A stretch of DNA of 64,000 nt from Salegentibacter tibetensis (GCF_020164485.1 NZ_JAIQZA010000019.1:18067-82066), one strand, 5' to 3'; positions 42,475 to 50,254 are shown, numbered from the stretch's first letter. Made by a program: numbers and translations. The notes: generated by a model from the letters alone, not told the origin.

Positions 42475-43554
42475 TTACTTTTCTTCATAAATCCCTATTT
42501 CGAGATCTCCGTCTTTGTTCATTTTAGCGCGGTACATTCCCGCAGTGTTAAACTCCATAGAAACATTTCCTTGATGATCTATAGCGATGATTCCTCCACT
42601 ACCTCCCAATTCAGGATTCTTTTTTTGAATTACTTCTTTTGCAGCTTCGGCAAGGCTCATTTCTTTATATTCCATAAGTGCTGAAATATCGTAAGCTACA
42701 ACGCCACGAATAAAAAATTCACCCCAGCCTGTCGCTGAGATCGCCGCTGTTTTGTTGTTGGCGTAAGTGCCGGCCCCAATTATTGGCGCGTCCCCTATAC
42801 GTCCCCATTTTTTATTGGTCATTCCGCCGGTTGAGGTTCCTGCGGCCAGGTTTCCATTTTTATCCAAAGCGGCGCAACCCACAGTACCAAATTTTGAATC
42901 TTTGATAAACGGATCTACAAATGCAGTTTTGCCATCGTGATCCAGCTCTGTTTTTTCTGAATCTCTTGCTTTTAAGCGTTCTAAGCTTTTAAATCGGCTT
43001 TTGGTATAGAAATATTCTGGGTCTACAATTTCCAAACTGCGTTCTTCAGCAAACTGCTCAGCGCCTTTTCCTGAAAGCATCACGTGTTCTGAATTCTCCA
43101 TCACTTCCCAGGCTAAATTTATTGGATTTTTAACCGTGGTTACGCCAGATACTGCACCGGCATTTAAAGTTTTCCCATCCATTATTGAAGCATCGAGTTC
43201 GTTTTTACCTTCATTGGTAAAAACGGCTCCTTTGCCCGCGTTAAAAAGTGGTGAATTTTCCATTACATTTATTGTGTGTTGCACGGCTTCTATGGCAGTT
43301 CCTCCATTCGCTAGGATTTCGTGTCCGGTTCTTATGGCTTCTTCCAACTTGGCGTTGTATGCCTGCTCGAGGGAATCGCTCATATTCTCTTTAAGAATAG
43401 TACCGGCGCCACCGTGAATTACAATTCCGAAATTCTCTACGGAATCCTGGGCTTTTTCGGCTTCGGAAGTTTGATTTTCATTCGTTTCATTTTCAGCCGA
43501 AGAATTGCAGGCTAGAAAAAGTGATAAACTGAATAACAGGAATATTTTTTTCAT
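42475..43554 (-). CDS. Isoaspartyl peptidase/L-asparaginase (Ntn hydrolase), lipoprotein
   Basis: The 359-residue precursor is a type 2 asparaginase of the N-terminal nucleophile class that cleaves asparagine or beta-aspartyl dipeptides. It has a lipoprotein signal (LFLAC, lipid Cys16). The autocleavage site and nucleophile Thr224 lie in KFGTVGCAALD, and the substrate-binding loops are TSTGGMTNKKWGRIGDAP and ATGWGEFF. HGGAG near residue 47 is the usual start of the alpha chain. A lipid-anchored periplasmic location is inferred. It has its own terminator and is divergent from the 3-hydroxyanthranilate dioxygenase gene. Confidence 0.92.
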   Translation of the reverse strand: MKKIFLLFSLSLFLACNSSAENETNENQTSEAEKAQDSVENFGIVIHGGAGTILKENMSDSLEQAYNAKLEEAIRTGHEILANGGTAIEAVQHTINVMENSPLFNAGKGAVFTNEGKNELDASIMDGKTLNAGAVSGVTTVKNPINLAWEVMENSEHVMLSGKGAEQFAEERSLEIVDPEYFYTKSRFKSLERLKARDSEKTELDHDGKTAFVDPFIKDSKFGTVGCAALDKNGNLAAGTSTGGMTNKKWGRIGDAPIIGAGTYANNKTAAISATGWGEFFIRGVVAYDISALMEYKEMSLAEAAKEVIQKKNPELGGSGGIIAIDHQGNVSMEFNTAGMYRAKMNKDGDLEIGIYEEK

Positions 43555-43604
43555 AAAAGATAGATTTTACGTCGAAGATAAGCATTTTGTAAGGTTTTTT
43601 GCAT

Positions 43605-43680
43605 TTGCGCCAGGGATAGTATCGAAAAGCCCACAGGAGCCAACAGGCGACGAGGACTTGAAGCGAATAGCCCGTTAAGA
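43605..43680. repeat. Intergenic element with repeated CGAAwAGCCC motif
   Basis: GATAGTATCGAAAAGCCC (ending near 43632) and the related AGCGAATAGCCCG (43661-43674) flank a GGAGCCAACAGGCGACGAGGAC-like centre, split here as GGAGCC, GGCGAC and GAGGAC. It lies between the divergent asparaginase and dioxygenase genes. I recall similar stretches in many flavobacterial intergenic regions, but cannot count copies here. Confidence 0.4.
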
Positions 43681-43755
43681 CGGCCAAAAAGATAAGAAAA
43701 TCGGCCTTTTTTCTAAGCTTTAAGTTGTAATTTTAAGCAATATAATTTTAAAATC

Positions 43756-44298
43756 ATGGCAGTAAATAAACCTTTTAATCTCGATAAATGGATTGAGCAA
43801 AACCGCAAATCACTTAAACCGCCGGTAGGAAACCGTAACCTTTATAAAGAATCTGAAGACTACATTGTAATGGTGGTTGCCGGGCCAAATGCTCGCAAAG
43901 ATTATCATTACAACGAGACCGAAGAGCTTTTTTATCAGCTGGAAGGTGAAATAGAAGTGCATATTCAGGAAGATGGTAAGAAAAGAACGATGCAATTAGG
44001 CCCGGGAGATATGTATTTACATCCGGCAAAAGTGCCACATTCGCCGGTTAGAAAAGAAGGTTCTATTGGCCTTGTTGTAGAGCGAAAACGTGTGCAACTT
44101 GAAGGACAAGACGGACTTTTATGGTTTTGCGATAATTGTAATCATAAACTGTATGAAGTTTATTTTCCACTGGAAGATATCGAGAAAGATTTTTTAAAGC
44201 ATTTTAAACATTTCTACGGAAGCAAAGACTTGCGTACCTGTGATAAATGCGGGGAGGTCATGCCGGTAGATGAACGTTTTGTAGCCGAAACGGAATAG
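43756..44298 (+). CDS. nbaC: 3-hydroxyanthranilate 3,4-dioxygenase
   Basis: The enzyme opens the ring of 3-hydroxyanthranilate in kynurenine breakdown or NAD synthesis. The 180-residue cupin has the Fe ligands His51, Glu57 and His95 (HYNETEEL and HPAKVPHSP), and substrate-contacting Arg99 and Glu110. It also has the second metal site of the bacterial enzyme as two CxxC pairs, Cys125/128 and Cys162/165 (FCDNC and CDKCGEVMP). Length and residues match the family well. The only pathway gene next to it is a semialdehyde-type dehydrogenase 61 bases downstream. Confidence 0.95.
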   Translation: MAVNKPFNLDKWIEQNRKSLKPPVGNRNLYKESEDYIVMVVAGPNARKDYHYNETEELFYQLEGEIEVHIQEDGKKRTMQLGPGDMYLHPAKVPHSPVRKEGSIGLVVERKRVQLEGQDGLLWFCDNCNHKLYEVYFPLEDIEKDFLKHFKHFYGSKDLRTCDKCGEVMPVDERFVAETE

Positions 44299-44359
44299 CT
44301 TAAAAATTTTATTATTTTAGCAGGAAAGACACAAAAGAACAGATAAAATTTACAAATTA

Positions 44360-45913
44360 ATGAGTGAAGTAGCAGAAAAATTCGGAATAAAACAGGCTTT
44401 GAAAGATCTCGGTTTACAGGAAACCAATAATGGAACCTCAACCGGGAAAGATTTTTTTAGCAGTGGGGAAGTAATTGAATCTTATTCACCCGTTGATGGC
44501 GCTTTAATAGGAAAAGTAAAAGCAACCACTAAAGAAGATTATGAAAAAGTAATTACCACTGCTGAAGCAGGATTTAAAGAATGGCGCACCTGGCCGGCAC
44601 CACTTCGTGGAGAAGTGGTTCGCCAATTCAATGACGAATTAAGAAGATTAAAGGAACCTTTGGGAAAACTGGTTTCCTACGAAATGGGAAAATCTTACCA
44701 GGAAGGTTTGGGAGAAGTTCAGGAAATGATAGATATCTGCGATTTTGCAGTTGGACTTTCCCGTCAGTTACATGGTTTAACCATGCATTCTGAGCGTCCC
44801 GGGCATAGAATGTACGAACAGTACCATCCGCTAGGTGTGGTTGGGATTATTTCGGCCTTTAACTTTCCCGTGGCAGTTTGGTCGTGGAACACGGCTTTGG
44901 CCTGGGTTTGTGGCGATGCCTGCGTTTGGAAGGGTTCAGAGAAAACTCCGTTAACTTCGGTTGCCTGTCAAAACATCGCAGCCCGCGTTTTTGCAGAAAA
45001 TGATGTTCCGGCAGGGATTTCATCATTAATTACCGGCGATTATAAAGTTGGTGAAATGATGACTAACGATAAACGAGTGCCTTTGATTTCGGCTACCGGT
45101 TCTATTAGGATGGGGAAAATTGTTGCCCAGGCCGTAGCCGCAAGATTAGGAAAATCGCTTCTTGAATTAGGAGGAAACAATGCCATTATCGTAACCCCAG
45201 ATGCCGATATTAAAAATACAGTAATCGGGGCAGTATTTGGAGCCGTAGGAACCTGCGGACAACGTTGTACTTCTACCCGAAGAGTGATAATTCACGAATC
45301 TATTTACGATAAAGTAAAAGACGCGATCGTAAAAGCTTATAAGCAGCTGCGTATTGGGAACCCTTTGGATGAGAACAATCACGTTGGCCCGCTTATCGAT
45401 AAAGATGCGGTAAAAAATTACCAAAGCGCTTTAGATAAGGTAGTAGAAGAAGGTGGTAAGATCTTAGTTGAAGGCGGCGTGCTGGAAGGCAAAGGCTATG
45501 AAAGCGGTTGCTATGTAAAACCAGCTATTGCTGAAGCTAAAAATGATTTTAAAATCGTACAACACGAAACTTTTGCACCCGTACTTTATATTATGAAATA
45601 TTCAGGAGATGTATCAAATGCACTAGAATTGCAAAATGGGGTAGTGCAGGGTCTTTCTTCAGCAATAATGACCAATAATTTAAGGGAAGCAGAGCGTTTT
45701 CTTTCTGTAGAAGGGTCAGATTGTGGGATAGCGAATGTAAACATAGGAACTTCAGGTGCTGAAATTGGCGGTGCCTTTGGCGGTGAGAAAGAAACCGGCG
45801 GTGGAAGAGAATCTGGCTCTGATGCCTGGAAAATCTATATGCGCAGGCAAACCAATACGATTAATTATACTACTGAACTGCCATTGGCACAAGGAATTAA
45901 GTTTGATTTGTAA
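44360..45913 (+). CDS. Aldehyde dehydrogenase, ALDH7/antiquitin type
   Basis: The 517-residue protein has an ALDH fold with Asn168 in SAFNFPVAVW, the general base Glu269 in LLELGGNNA and the nucleophile Cys303 in GTCGQRCTSTRR. The LSRQLHGLTMHSERPGHRMYEQYHPLG region is characteristic of the ALDH7/AmaB group (alpha-aminoadipic or piperideine-6-carboxylate dehydrogenases). Its place after the dioxygenase suggests a link to that pathway, possibly 2-aminomuconate semialdehyde, but ALDH7 members usually act in lysine breakdown. The last eight codons are repeated just after the gene (see the repeat at 45891-45983). Confidence 0.9.
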   Translation: MSEVAEKFGIKQALKDLGLQETNNGTSTGKDFFSSGEVIESYSPVDGALIGKVKATTKEDYEKVITTAEAGFKEWRTWPAPLRGEVVRQFNDELRRLKEPLGKLVSYEMGKSYQEGLGEVQEMIDICDFAVGLSRQLHGLTMHSERPGHRMYEQYHPLGVVGIISAFNFPVAVWSWNTALAWVCGDACVWKGSEKTPLTSVACQNIAARVFAENDVPAGISSLITGDYKVGEMMTNDKRVPLISATGSIRMGKIVAQAVAARLGKSLLELGGNNAIIVTPDADIKNTVIGAVFGAVGTCGQRCTSTRRVIIHESIYDKVKDAIVKAYKQLRIGNPLDENNHVGPLIDKDAVKNYQSALDKVVEEGGKILVEGGVLEGKGYESGCYVKPAIAEAKNDFKIVQHETFAPVLYIMKYSGDVSNALELQNGVVQGLSSAIMTNNLREAERFLSVEGSDCGIANVNIGTSGAEIGGAFGGEKETGGGRESGSDAWKIYMRRQTNTINYTTELPLAQGIKFDL

Positions 45914-45983
45914 TTGGTGCATTCCTCTCGTTCGTGCCTCACTCGTGGGATGCAGGGGCGAAGGGAATTAAATTTGATTTGTA
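45891..45983 (+). repeat. Duplicated 3' end of the ALDH gene flanking a small palindrome
   Basis: The last 22 bases of the coding sequence (45891-45912) recur at 45961-45983 with two differences and would again encode GIKFDL and a stop. Between them is a short insert with GCATTCC/GGGATGC ends in inverted order. This looks like insertion of a small palindromic element with duplication of about 22 bases. Confidence 0.6.
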
Positions 45984-46020
45984 GGTGATTTTTTAGCATT
46001 TTTTCAAACCTTGTTGTAAT

Positions 46021-46070
46021 CGTCACCCTGAGACCCGTGATAAAAAATTACCTAGCGTAGGAAAATGACG
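46021..46070. repeat. 50-bp dispersed repeat with CGTCA/TGACG ends, copy 1
   Basis: The unit begins CGTCACCCTGAGACC and ends GCGTAGGAAAATGACG, with five-base inverted ends and a CCTAGCGTAGG core. A second copy is at 63867-63917. It is probably a decayed member of a common Bacteroidetes intergenic family. Confidence 0.65.
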
Positions 46071-46085
46071 TTTTCGAGCAAAGCG

Positions 46086-46275
46086 AGTTTTAAACTCCGT
46101 GTGTGAGTGTAGAAAATCAGCAGCGTTAATAATTTTTGAAGCCTTGGAAAAAATTTAGCTGCTGATTTGCGATTTTTTGGCCCCTGTTGCCAAAAAAACA
46201 CCTCCACATAGGACGCCTTTTTTTGTTTCGTTTTACTTGTATCCGACGAACGCAGTGAGAGGAATACACGCAAAA
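46086..46275. repeat. Repeat-like non-coding block with an 11-bp inverted repeat
   Basis: AAATCAGCAGC (46114-46124) and GCTGCTGATTT (46158-46168) are a perfect inverted repeat with 33 bases between. They are followed by GCCCCTGTTGCC and long A and T runs. Two open frames cross the block on the minus strand but have no protein-like features. It looks like a dispersed element or RNA rather than a gene. Confidence 0.4.
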
Positions 46276-46280
46276 AATAA

Positions 46281-46315
46281 AAAAGGAAACTTCTAAATCA
46301 GGTAAGTTTCTTTTT
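46281..46315 (+). terminator. Terminator-like hairpin
   Basis: AAAAGGAAACTT (46281-46292) pairs with AAGTTTCTTTTT (46304-46315) with one unpaired position, ending in five Ts. It may close transcription from the block upstream. Confidence 0.5.
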
Positions 46316-46428
46316 GAATTATAAAAATATAAAAACAAACCTAATAACAAGGTATTAAAAATACGTCAATGGTACCTTGTTTCAGAGCCTGCCTGATTTT
46401 TATCGGGGGTCTAACATGTTTTAATTAC

Positions 46429-46486
46429 CAACAACTTAGATTCTGAAATAAACCCGCCTGAACGGAAGGGCGGGTTCAGAATGACG
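46429..46486. repeat. GC-rich cruciform repeat ending in AGAATGACG
   Basis: The outer arms ATTCTGAA/TTCAGAAT (46441-46448, 46475-46482 region) and inner arms AACCCGCC/GGCGGGTT (46452-46459, 46470-46477) form a large hairpin. The GACG end is shared with other repeats in this window. Confidence 0.55.
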
Positions 46487-46525
46487 AAATAAGGTTTTTG
46501 GGAAAGACTGAATTTTGAAATTTAT

Positions 46526-46556
46526 AACCTCACAGCATTTAAAATCTTGTGAGGTT
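46526..46556. repeat. CCTCACA/TGTGAGG hairpin, relative of the 6568-6600 element
   Basis: AACCTCACA (46526-46534) and TGTGAGGTT (46548-46556) are inverted. The arm sequence is shared with the perfect hairpin downstream of queD, so the two belong to one dispersed palindrome family. Confidence 0.55.
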
Positions 46557-46637
46557 TATTTTTTCTAAGATTTTAGCATTTCCATAATTCAGCCTTCAAT
46601 AATAATTTTATACTTTGTGGGCATTAAAAAATGAACA

Positions 46638-47030
46638 ATGAGCAAAATAGATAAAGAGACGATAAGGAAGGAGCATAAAAAACGTCAGGACGATTTTGAG
46701 GAGGAGGATATAAATGATGTTCTGGAAGATGAGGAAGCCATAAAATCTAAATTTGAAAATAAGGGAAAGTTGCAGCGTTATTTAGATGATGCTAAAATAC
46801 TTTTTAGTTTGCTGAAGGATTATGCAAACGGCACCTACAGAGAAGTACCTTTTAATGTTGTAGCTGCCATTGGTGGCGCACTAATTTACGTGCTTTCTCC
46901 AATAGATTTAATTCCCGATTTTATTCCAGTTATCGGATATTTAGACGATGCAGCAGTAATTGCTTTCTGTCTTAACCTGATTGAAAAAGACCTGATTTCT
47001 TATAATATCTGGAAAAAACAACAGGGATAA
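46638..47030 (+). CDS. YkvA family protein (DUF1232)
   Basis: The 130-residue protein has a charged N-terminal third (rich in Glu, Asp, Lys) and a DUF1232 domain. That domain has two close hydrophobic segments around VPFNVVAAIGGALIYVLSPIDLIPDFIPVIGYLDDAAVIAFCLNLI, split by the motif PIDLIPDFIPVIGYLDD. This motif identifies the family, thought to be membrane-associated. Its function is unknown. It stands alone after a repeat-rich gap and ends in a strong two-way terminator. Confidence 0.87.
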   Translation: MSKIDKETIRKEHKKRQDDFEEEDINDVLEDEEAIKSKFENKGKLQRYLDDAKILFSLLKDYANGTYREVPFNVVAAIGGALIYVLSPIDLIPDFIPVIGYLDDAAVIAFCLNLIEKDLISYNIWKKQQG

Positions 47031-47059
47031 ATTATATTTTTTATCTAAAATATTTCCCA

Positions 47060-47115
47060 AAAAAAGAAACCTCGCAATTCCATTAGTTATTGGAAATGCG
47101 AGGTTTTGTTTTTTT
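47060..47115. terminator. Bidirectional terminator between ykvA-like gene and desaturase gene
   Basis: AAACCTCGCA with TGCGAGGTTT, plus inner TTCCA/TGGAA, makes a 15-base interrupted stem flanked by an A run on the left and a T run on the right. It serves both convergent genes. Confidence 0.83.
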
Positions 47116-47126
47116 ACAGGATAAAA

Positions 47127-48131
47127 TTAAATCCTTCCGTTGGCCTCAACCCATTTAAAGGTATGTTGATCTTGAGGAATTGACATACGATCTGCAATTC
47201 TTCGCATTCTGTCTGGTAATTTCATCAAGTAATCCCGGGCTTTTTCAGCCTCATCGGTTAAGGAACGCATTTTGTCTATTTCCCAGTAAGCATTCAGTTT
47301 TTCGAGAATTTCTATATAATCGTAAGTTGTATATACGCCAAGTCTTTGTGCTGCGTTTGAGAAATTCTCAAAAGCTTCTGCAATTCCCTGTCCGCTTTCG
47401 CGAAGAAATTGAGCAGGCATAACGATCTTTCTTTTCATCATATCGTGAAAAGCCAGCATCATTTGGCTGGGATCGTGTTCAAAGATGGTTTTTACAAATT
47501 CACGGTAAGCCATATAATGCCTCATCTCGTCTCCTGCAATAATATTACACATTTTCCCGAGCATTTTATTGCCTTTCTTTTTGGCTAACTGCCCAACACG
47601 CTTATGTGAAATATTGGTGGCAAGTTCCTGAAAACTTGTATAAACGAAGTTTTTATAAGGATCACGACCGGTACCAATATCGAAACCGTCACTTATTAAA
47701 TATTGCGTGGTTTTTTCAATTTCCCGCATATTTACCCGGCCAGAGAGGTAAAGGTATTTGTTAAGGGTATCTCCATGACGGTTCTCTTCTCCCGTCCAGT
47801 GGCGAACCCATTTAGACCAGGCGTTTTCTTCACCGCGACTTTTACCATGCTGTTTTACGCCTTCCATATCCATAAGCCAGGATTCGTAGGTTGGCAGGGC
47901 TTCCTCAGTAACCATATCGGCAACTAAAACTACCCAAAAATCGTATTCAAGTTCTTTGGCTTCTTCCCTGATTTGGGTAAGCTCGGCCATATAATTTTCT
48001 CCCTGTAAATTGGGAAGAAGATCTGTGGGTTGCCAAATTTCTTCTACCGGAATAAGGTATTTTTCAATGAAACCATCTACCTCTTTTTCAACGGTATTCA
48101 TTACTTCTAATCTAATATTGTCGAGGGCCAT
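47127..48131 (-). CDS. Acyl-ACP desaturase (stearoyl-ACP Delta-9 type)
   Basis: The soluble diiron enzyme inserts a double bond into acyl-ACP. The 334-residue protein has the two E-x-x-H metal motifs, EENRH at 115-119 and DEMRH at 201-205, with the additional glutamates ADMVTEEALPTYE and SFQELATNISHKRVG between them. This arrangement is that of the plant-type FAD2-like soluble desaturases found also in actinobacteria and Bacteroidetes. It lacks a transit peptide, as expected in a bacterium. A short inverted repeat (AGCAGG/CCTGCT) lies in its leader at 48146-48167. Confidence 0.91.
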   Translation of the reverse strand: MALDNIRLEVMNTVEKEVDGFIEKYLIPVEEIWQPTDLLPNLQGENYMAELTQIREEAKELEYDFWVVLVADMVTEEALPTYESWLMDMEGVKQHGKSRGEENAWSKWVRHWTGEENRHGDTLNKYLYLSGRVNMREIEKTTQYLISDGFDIGTGRDPYKNFVYTSFQELATNISHKRVGQLAKKKGNKMLGKMCNIIAGDEMRHYMAYREFVKTIFEHDPSQMMLAFHDMMKRKIVMPAQFLRESGQGIAEAFENFSNAAQRLGVYTTYDYIEILEKLNAYWEIDKMRSLTDEAEKARDYLMKLPDRMRRIADRMSIPQDQHTFKWVEANGRI

Positions 48132-48145
48132 TACATGTTAATTGG

Positions 48146-48167
48146 AGCAGGCGTTAGCAATCCTGCT
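48146..48167 (-). promoter_or_regulatory. Small hairpin in the leader of the desaturase gene
   Basis: AGCAGG and CCTGCT are inverted around ten bases, 15-36 bases upstream of the desaturase ATG. It could be an operator or an RNA hairpin, but the evidence is only symmetry and position. Confidence 0.25.
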
Positions 48168-48293
48168 GGATTTATAAATACTGCTACAAAGATTATACTT
48201 AAGTTTTTACTAATATAATTCAGCACAAATAAAAGTCAAAATCCTTGAAGTACAAATATATAAAGAGAAAAGGCGTTTTTTGGTAAAATCGTC

Positions 48294-49022
48294 TTAATTT
48301 CTACCTTCCTCACCGGGATATAGTTTGAAAACAGGCTCGCTTTGCCAAATTTCTTTTGAGTTTACATCTATAGCCGATAATTTCCCCATAAATGCGGCGC
48401 CGGTATCTACGTTCCAAATGCTTGCGCGTTTTACGGGAGCACTTTCATCAATTCTGGTTACCGGGGTATGACCAATAAATATTTCATCAAAAAGCTGAAG
48501 GCGTTTTGGGTAATTTACATCATCCGACTTTATATTTTTATCTAATGAGAGTGCCATTTCCCATAGGGTGCGATCCCAATAAAACCCGGTGTCATGGTAT
48601 TCCTGCTCCGGGCCGTGCTGGTTGGTAAACCCGGCGTGTACAAATAGTCTGTTTTTCTTATCTATATAATAATTTAGCATCTGGTTATAAAACTCGATAT
48701 GCTTTTCCTTTTCTTCCGCAGAAAAATTTCGGTATGCATCAATGCTTGACTGGCCGCCGTGTTCCAACCATTTTTCGTTAAGCTCTCCTGTTTCCAACCA
48801 ACGATGAGTAAGGTCGTCGTGATTTCCACGCAGAAAAATACAGGTATTTTGTTTGGCGAGTTCTATGAGGTAGGAAACCACATTGGCTGAATCACTCCAT
48901 CCATCTACATAATCCCCCAAAAAAATAAGCTCGTCTTCTGGAGTGACTTCTATTTTTTCAAGGAGTTGAATTAAGGCTTTTAATCCGCCGTGAATGTCTC
49001 CAATAGCAATGCTTCGGCCCAT
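48294..49022 (-). CDS. Serine/threonine phosphatase-type metallophosphoesterase
   Basis: The 242-residue protein has the PPP/bacteriophage-lambda-phosphatase-like signatures: AIGDIHGG (Asp9, His11), FLGDYVDGWSDS (Asp37), LRGNHDD (Asn67, His68) and FVHAGF, FIGHTPV near the C-terminus. Such enzymes hydrolyse phosphoserine/threonine, or in some cases diadenosine tetraphosphate. The target is unknown. The start ATG at 49022 lies one base after the stop of the AlbA-domain gene, so the pair is surely co-transcribed. Confidence 0.88.
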   Translation of the reverse strand: MGRSIAIGDIHGGLKALIQLLEKIEVTPEDELIFLGDYVDGWSDSANVVSYLIELAKQNTCIFLRGNHDDLTHRWLETGELNEKWLEHGGQSSIDAYRNFSAEEKEKHIEFYNQMLNYYIDKKNRLFVHAGFTNQHGPEQEYHDTGFYWDRTLWEMALSLDKNIKSDDVNYPKRLQLFDEIFIGHTPVTRIDESAPVKRASIWNVDTGAAFMGKLSAIDVNSKEIWQSEPVFKLYPGEEGRN

Positions 49023-49023
49023 A

Positions 49024-50160
49024 TTAATTGTATTTTACTTTTCTTAAAATTCGCATACTTTCTTTATAATAGTTATAAACTTCCTGGCTGTATTCCTTCA
49101 AATAAGGTTTTGCTTCTTCCAGTTTGTCTATTGCCTTTTCAAAGTTGTTTAAATAACAAAGTAAATAAGTTGATGGCAAATTTTTAAGGTCTTTTGTTTG
49201 TTGTTTGTCTAACGGAACCTTTTTTTTAAGCCTTTCCACCAGCTTGCTGTTTATATTGTAAATATGATAAAGCGTTTTTTTGTCGAATGCTGGTGGCTCA
49301 AATAACAATTTACTTTCTATATCATAACTTACGCTGTCTTTGAAAATGATAGTTGTTTCTTCCAGCGGATAAAATTGATATTTATCATGCAATCCCAACT
49401 GAACATATTCCAGGATCTTAAATTCTTCTTCGGTAAGACTTATGCTCACCTGGTCCAGGTCTGAATAAAACAATTTCACCTGTTCATTGATCAATTCTAT
49501 ATCTACGCGCGAATAAAAAGTTTCGTTTTTTGCCTGGATCTTTTTTCCCGCCCAGCAAACCACAAAATATTCTTTAAAAACCTTATAAGTAGCGTTGTAA
49601 TCTTTTCTTTTCTGAAGAAAATCGAAAACCCCGTCCAGGGTCAATTCAATATTGTTATGAGAATGTTTCTCTATTGAATTTACTATTTCTGAGTTAACAT
49701 CTTTAATCTCCACACCAAAAACTTTCGGCATGCTGATGCTGCCTTCCCTCAGGAAAACCGACCCTCCATAATACTTCCAGATATTTTTTCTAAGTGAACA
49801 TATTTTGCCGTGATTGGGCCTGATACTTACTAAACCCACCACGAGATTTCCCGGCAAATGCGGAAAGGGAATGTTTTCGTAAGAAATTAAAGGCGGATTG
49901 CTCAAATAAGCATTTACAAGATTTTGAATTTTACTGTCATCAAAGAAATCGGTTCCAATAATGCTGTTGTCCTCATCTTTTACCCCAATTACGATGTAAG
50001 AATTATTTTTGGGGTTGGAATTAGAAAGGGCACATACATGCTTTAAAAACTTAGCTTTACCTTCCCGTTCTCCAATATTGAGCTTCAGCTTTTTGTCGTA
50101 AAAGCTGTTCTCATCATTATGAGCGAGTAGGTTTTTTATTAAAAGCCGTTTGTTAATCAT
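49024..50160 (-). CDS. AlbA_2 (Schlafen-like) domain protein
   Basis: The N-terminal half has the AlbA_2/divergent AAA_4 fold. Features seen are REGKAKFLKHVCALSNSNPKNNSYIVIGVKDEDN with the substrate-like G-V-x-D, then NLVNAYLSNPPLISYENIPFPH and GLVSIRPNHGK. The C-terminal half is helical and unrecognised, with EEFKILEYVQLGLHD and a Lys-rich end. Such domains occur in nucleic-acid binding regulators and some defence proteins, so the role is open. The frame could start at 50178, but the ATG at 50160 (378 residues, MINKRLLIKNLL) looks more natural. It is one base upstream of the phosphatase gene. Confidence 0.8.
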   Translation of the reverse strand: MINKRLLIKNLLAHNDENSFYDKKLKLNIGEREGKAKFLKHVCALSNSNPKNNSYIVIGVKDEDNSIIGTDFFDDSKIQNLVNAYLSNPPLISYENIPFPHLPGNLVVGLVSIRPNHGKICSLRKNIWKYYGGSVFLREGSISMPKVFGVEIKDVNSEIVNSIEKHSHNNIELTLDGVFDFLQKRKDYNATYKVFKEYFVVCWAGKKIQAKNETFYSRVDIELINEQVKLFYSDLDQVSISLTEEEFKILEYVQLGLHDKYQFYPLEETTIIFKDSVSYDIESKLLFEPPAFDKKTLYHIYNINSKLVERLKKKVPLDKQQTKDLKNLPSTYLLCYLNNFEKAIDKLEEAKPYLKEYSQEVYNYYKESMRILRKVKYN

Positions 50161-50254
50161 GCATGCTAACTTTGTCATTTCCTCGCAGGCGGAAATCTCT
50201 GTTTTATTATTTATTACTATTTCTATTGTTTATTGAAAGTTACCTAAGAAAACC

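Noticed and set aside
43810..44038. Minus-strand frames opposite the 3-hydroxyanthranilate dioxygenase
   Set aside because: They are antisense to a well-supported cupin gene with all metal ligands and have no features of their own.
46052..46350. Two overlapping minus-strand frames in the ALDH-YkvA gap
   Set aside because: They cross repeats and inverted repeats, have no promoter or composition of real genes, and are best read as an element rather than coding.
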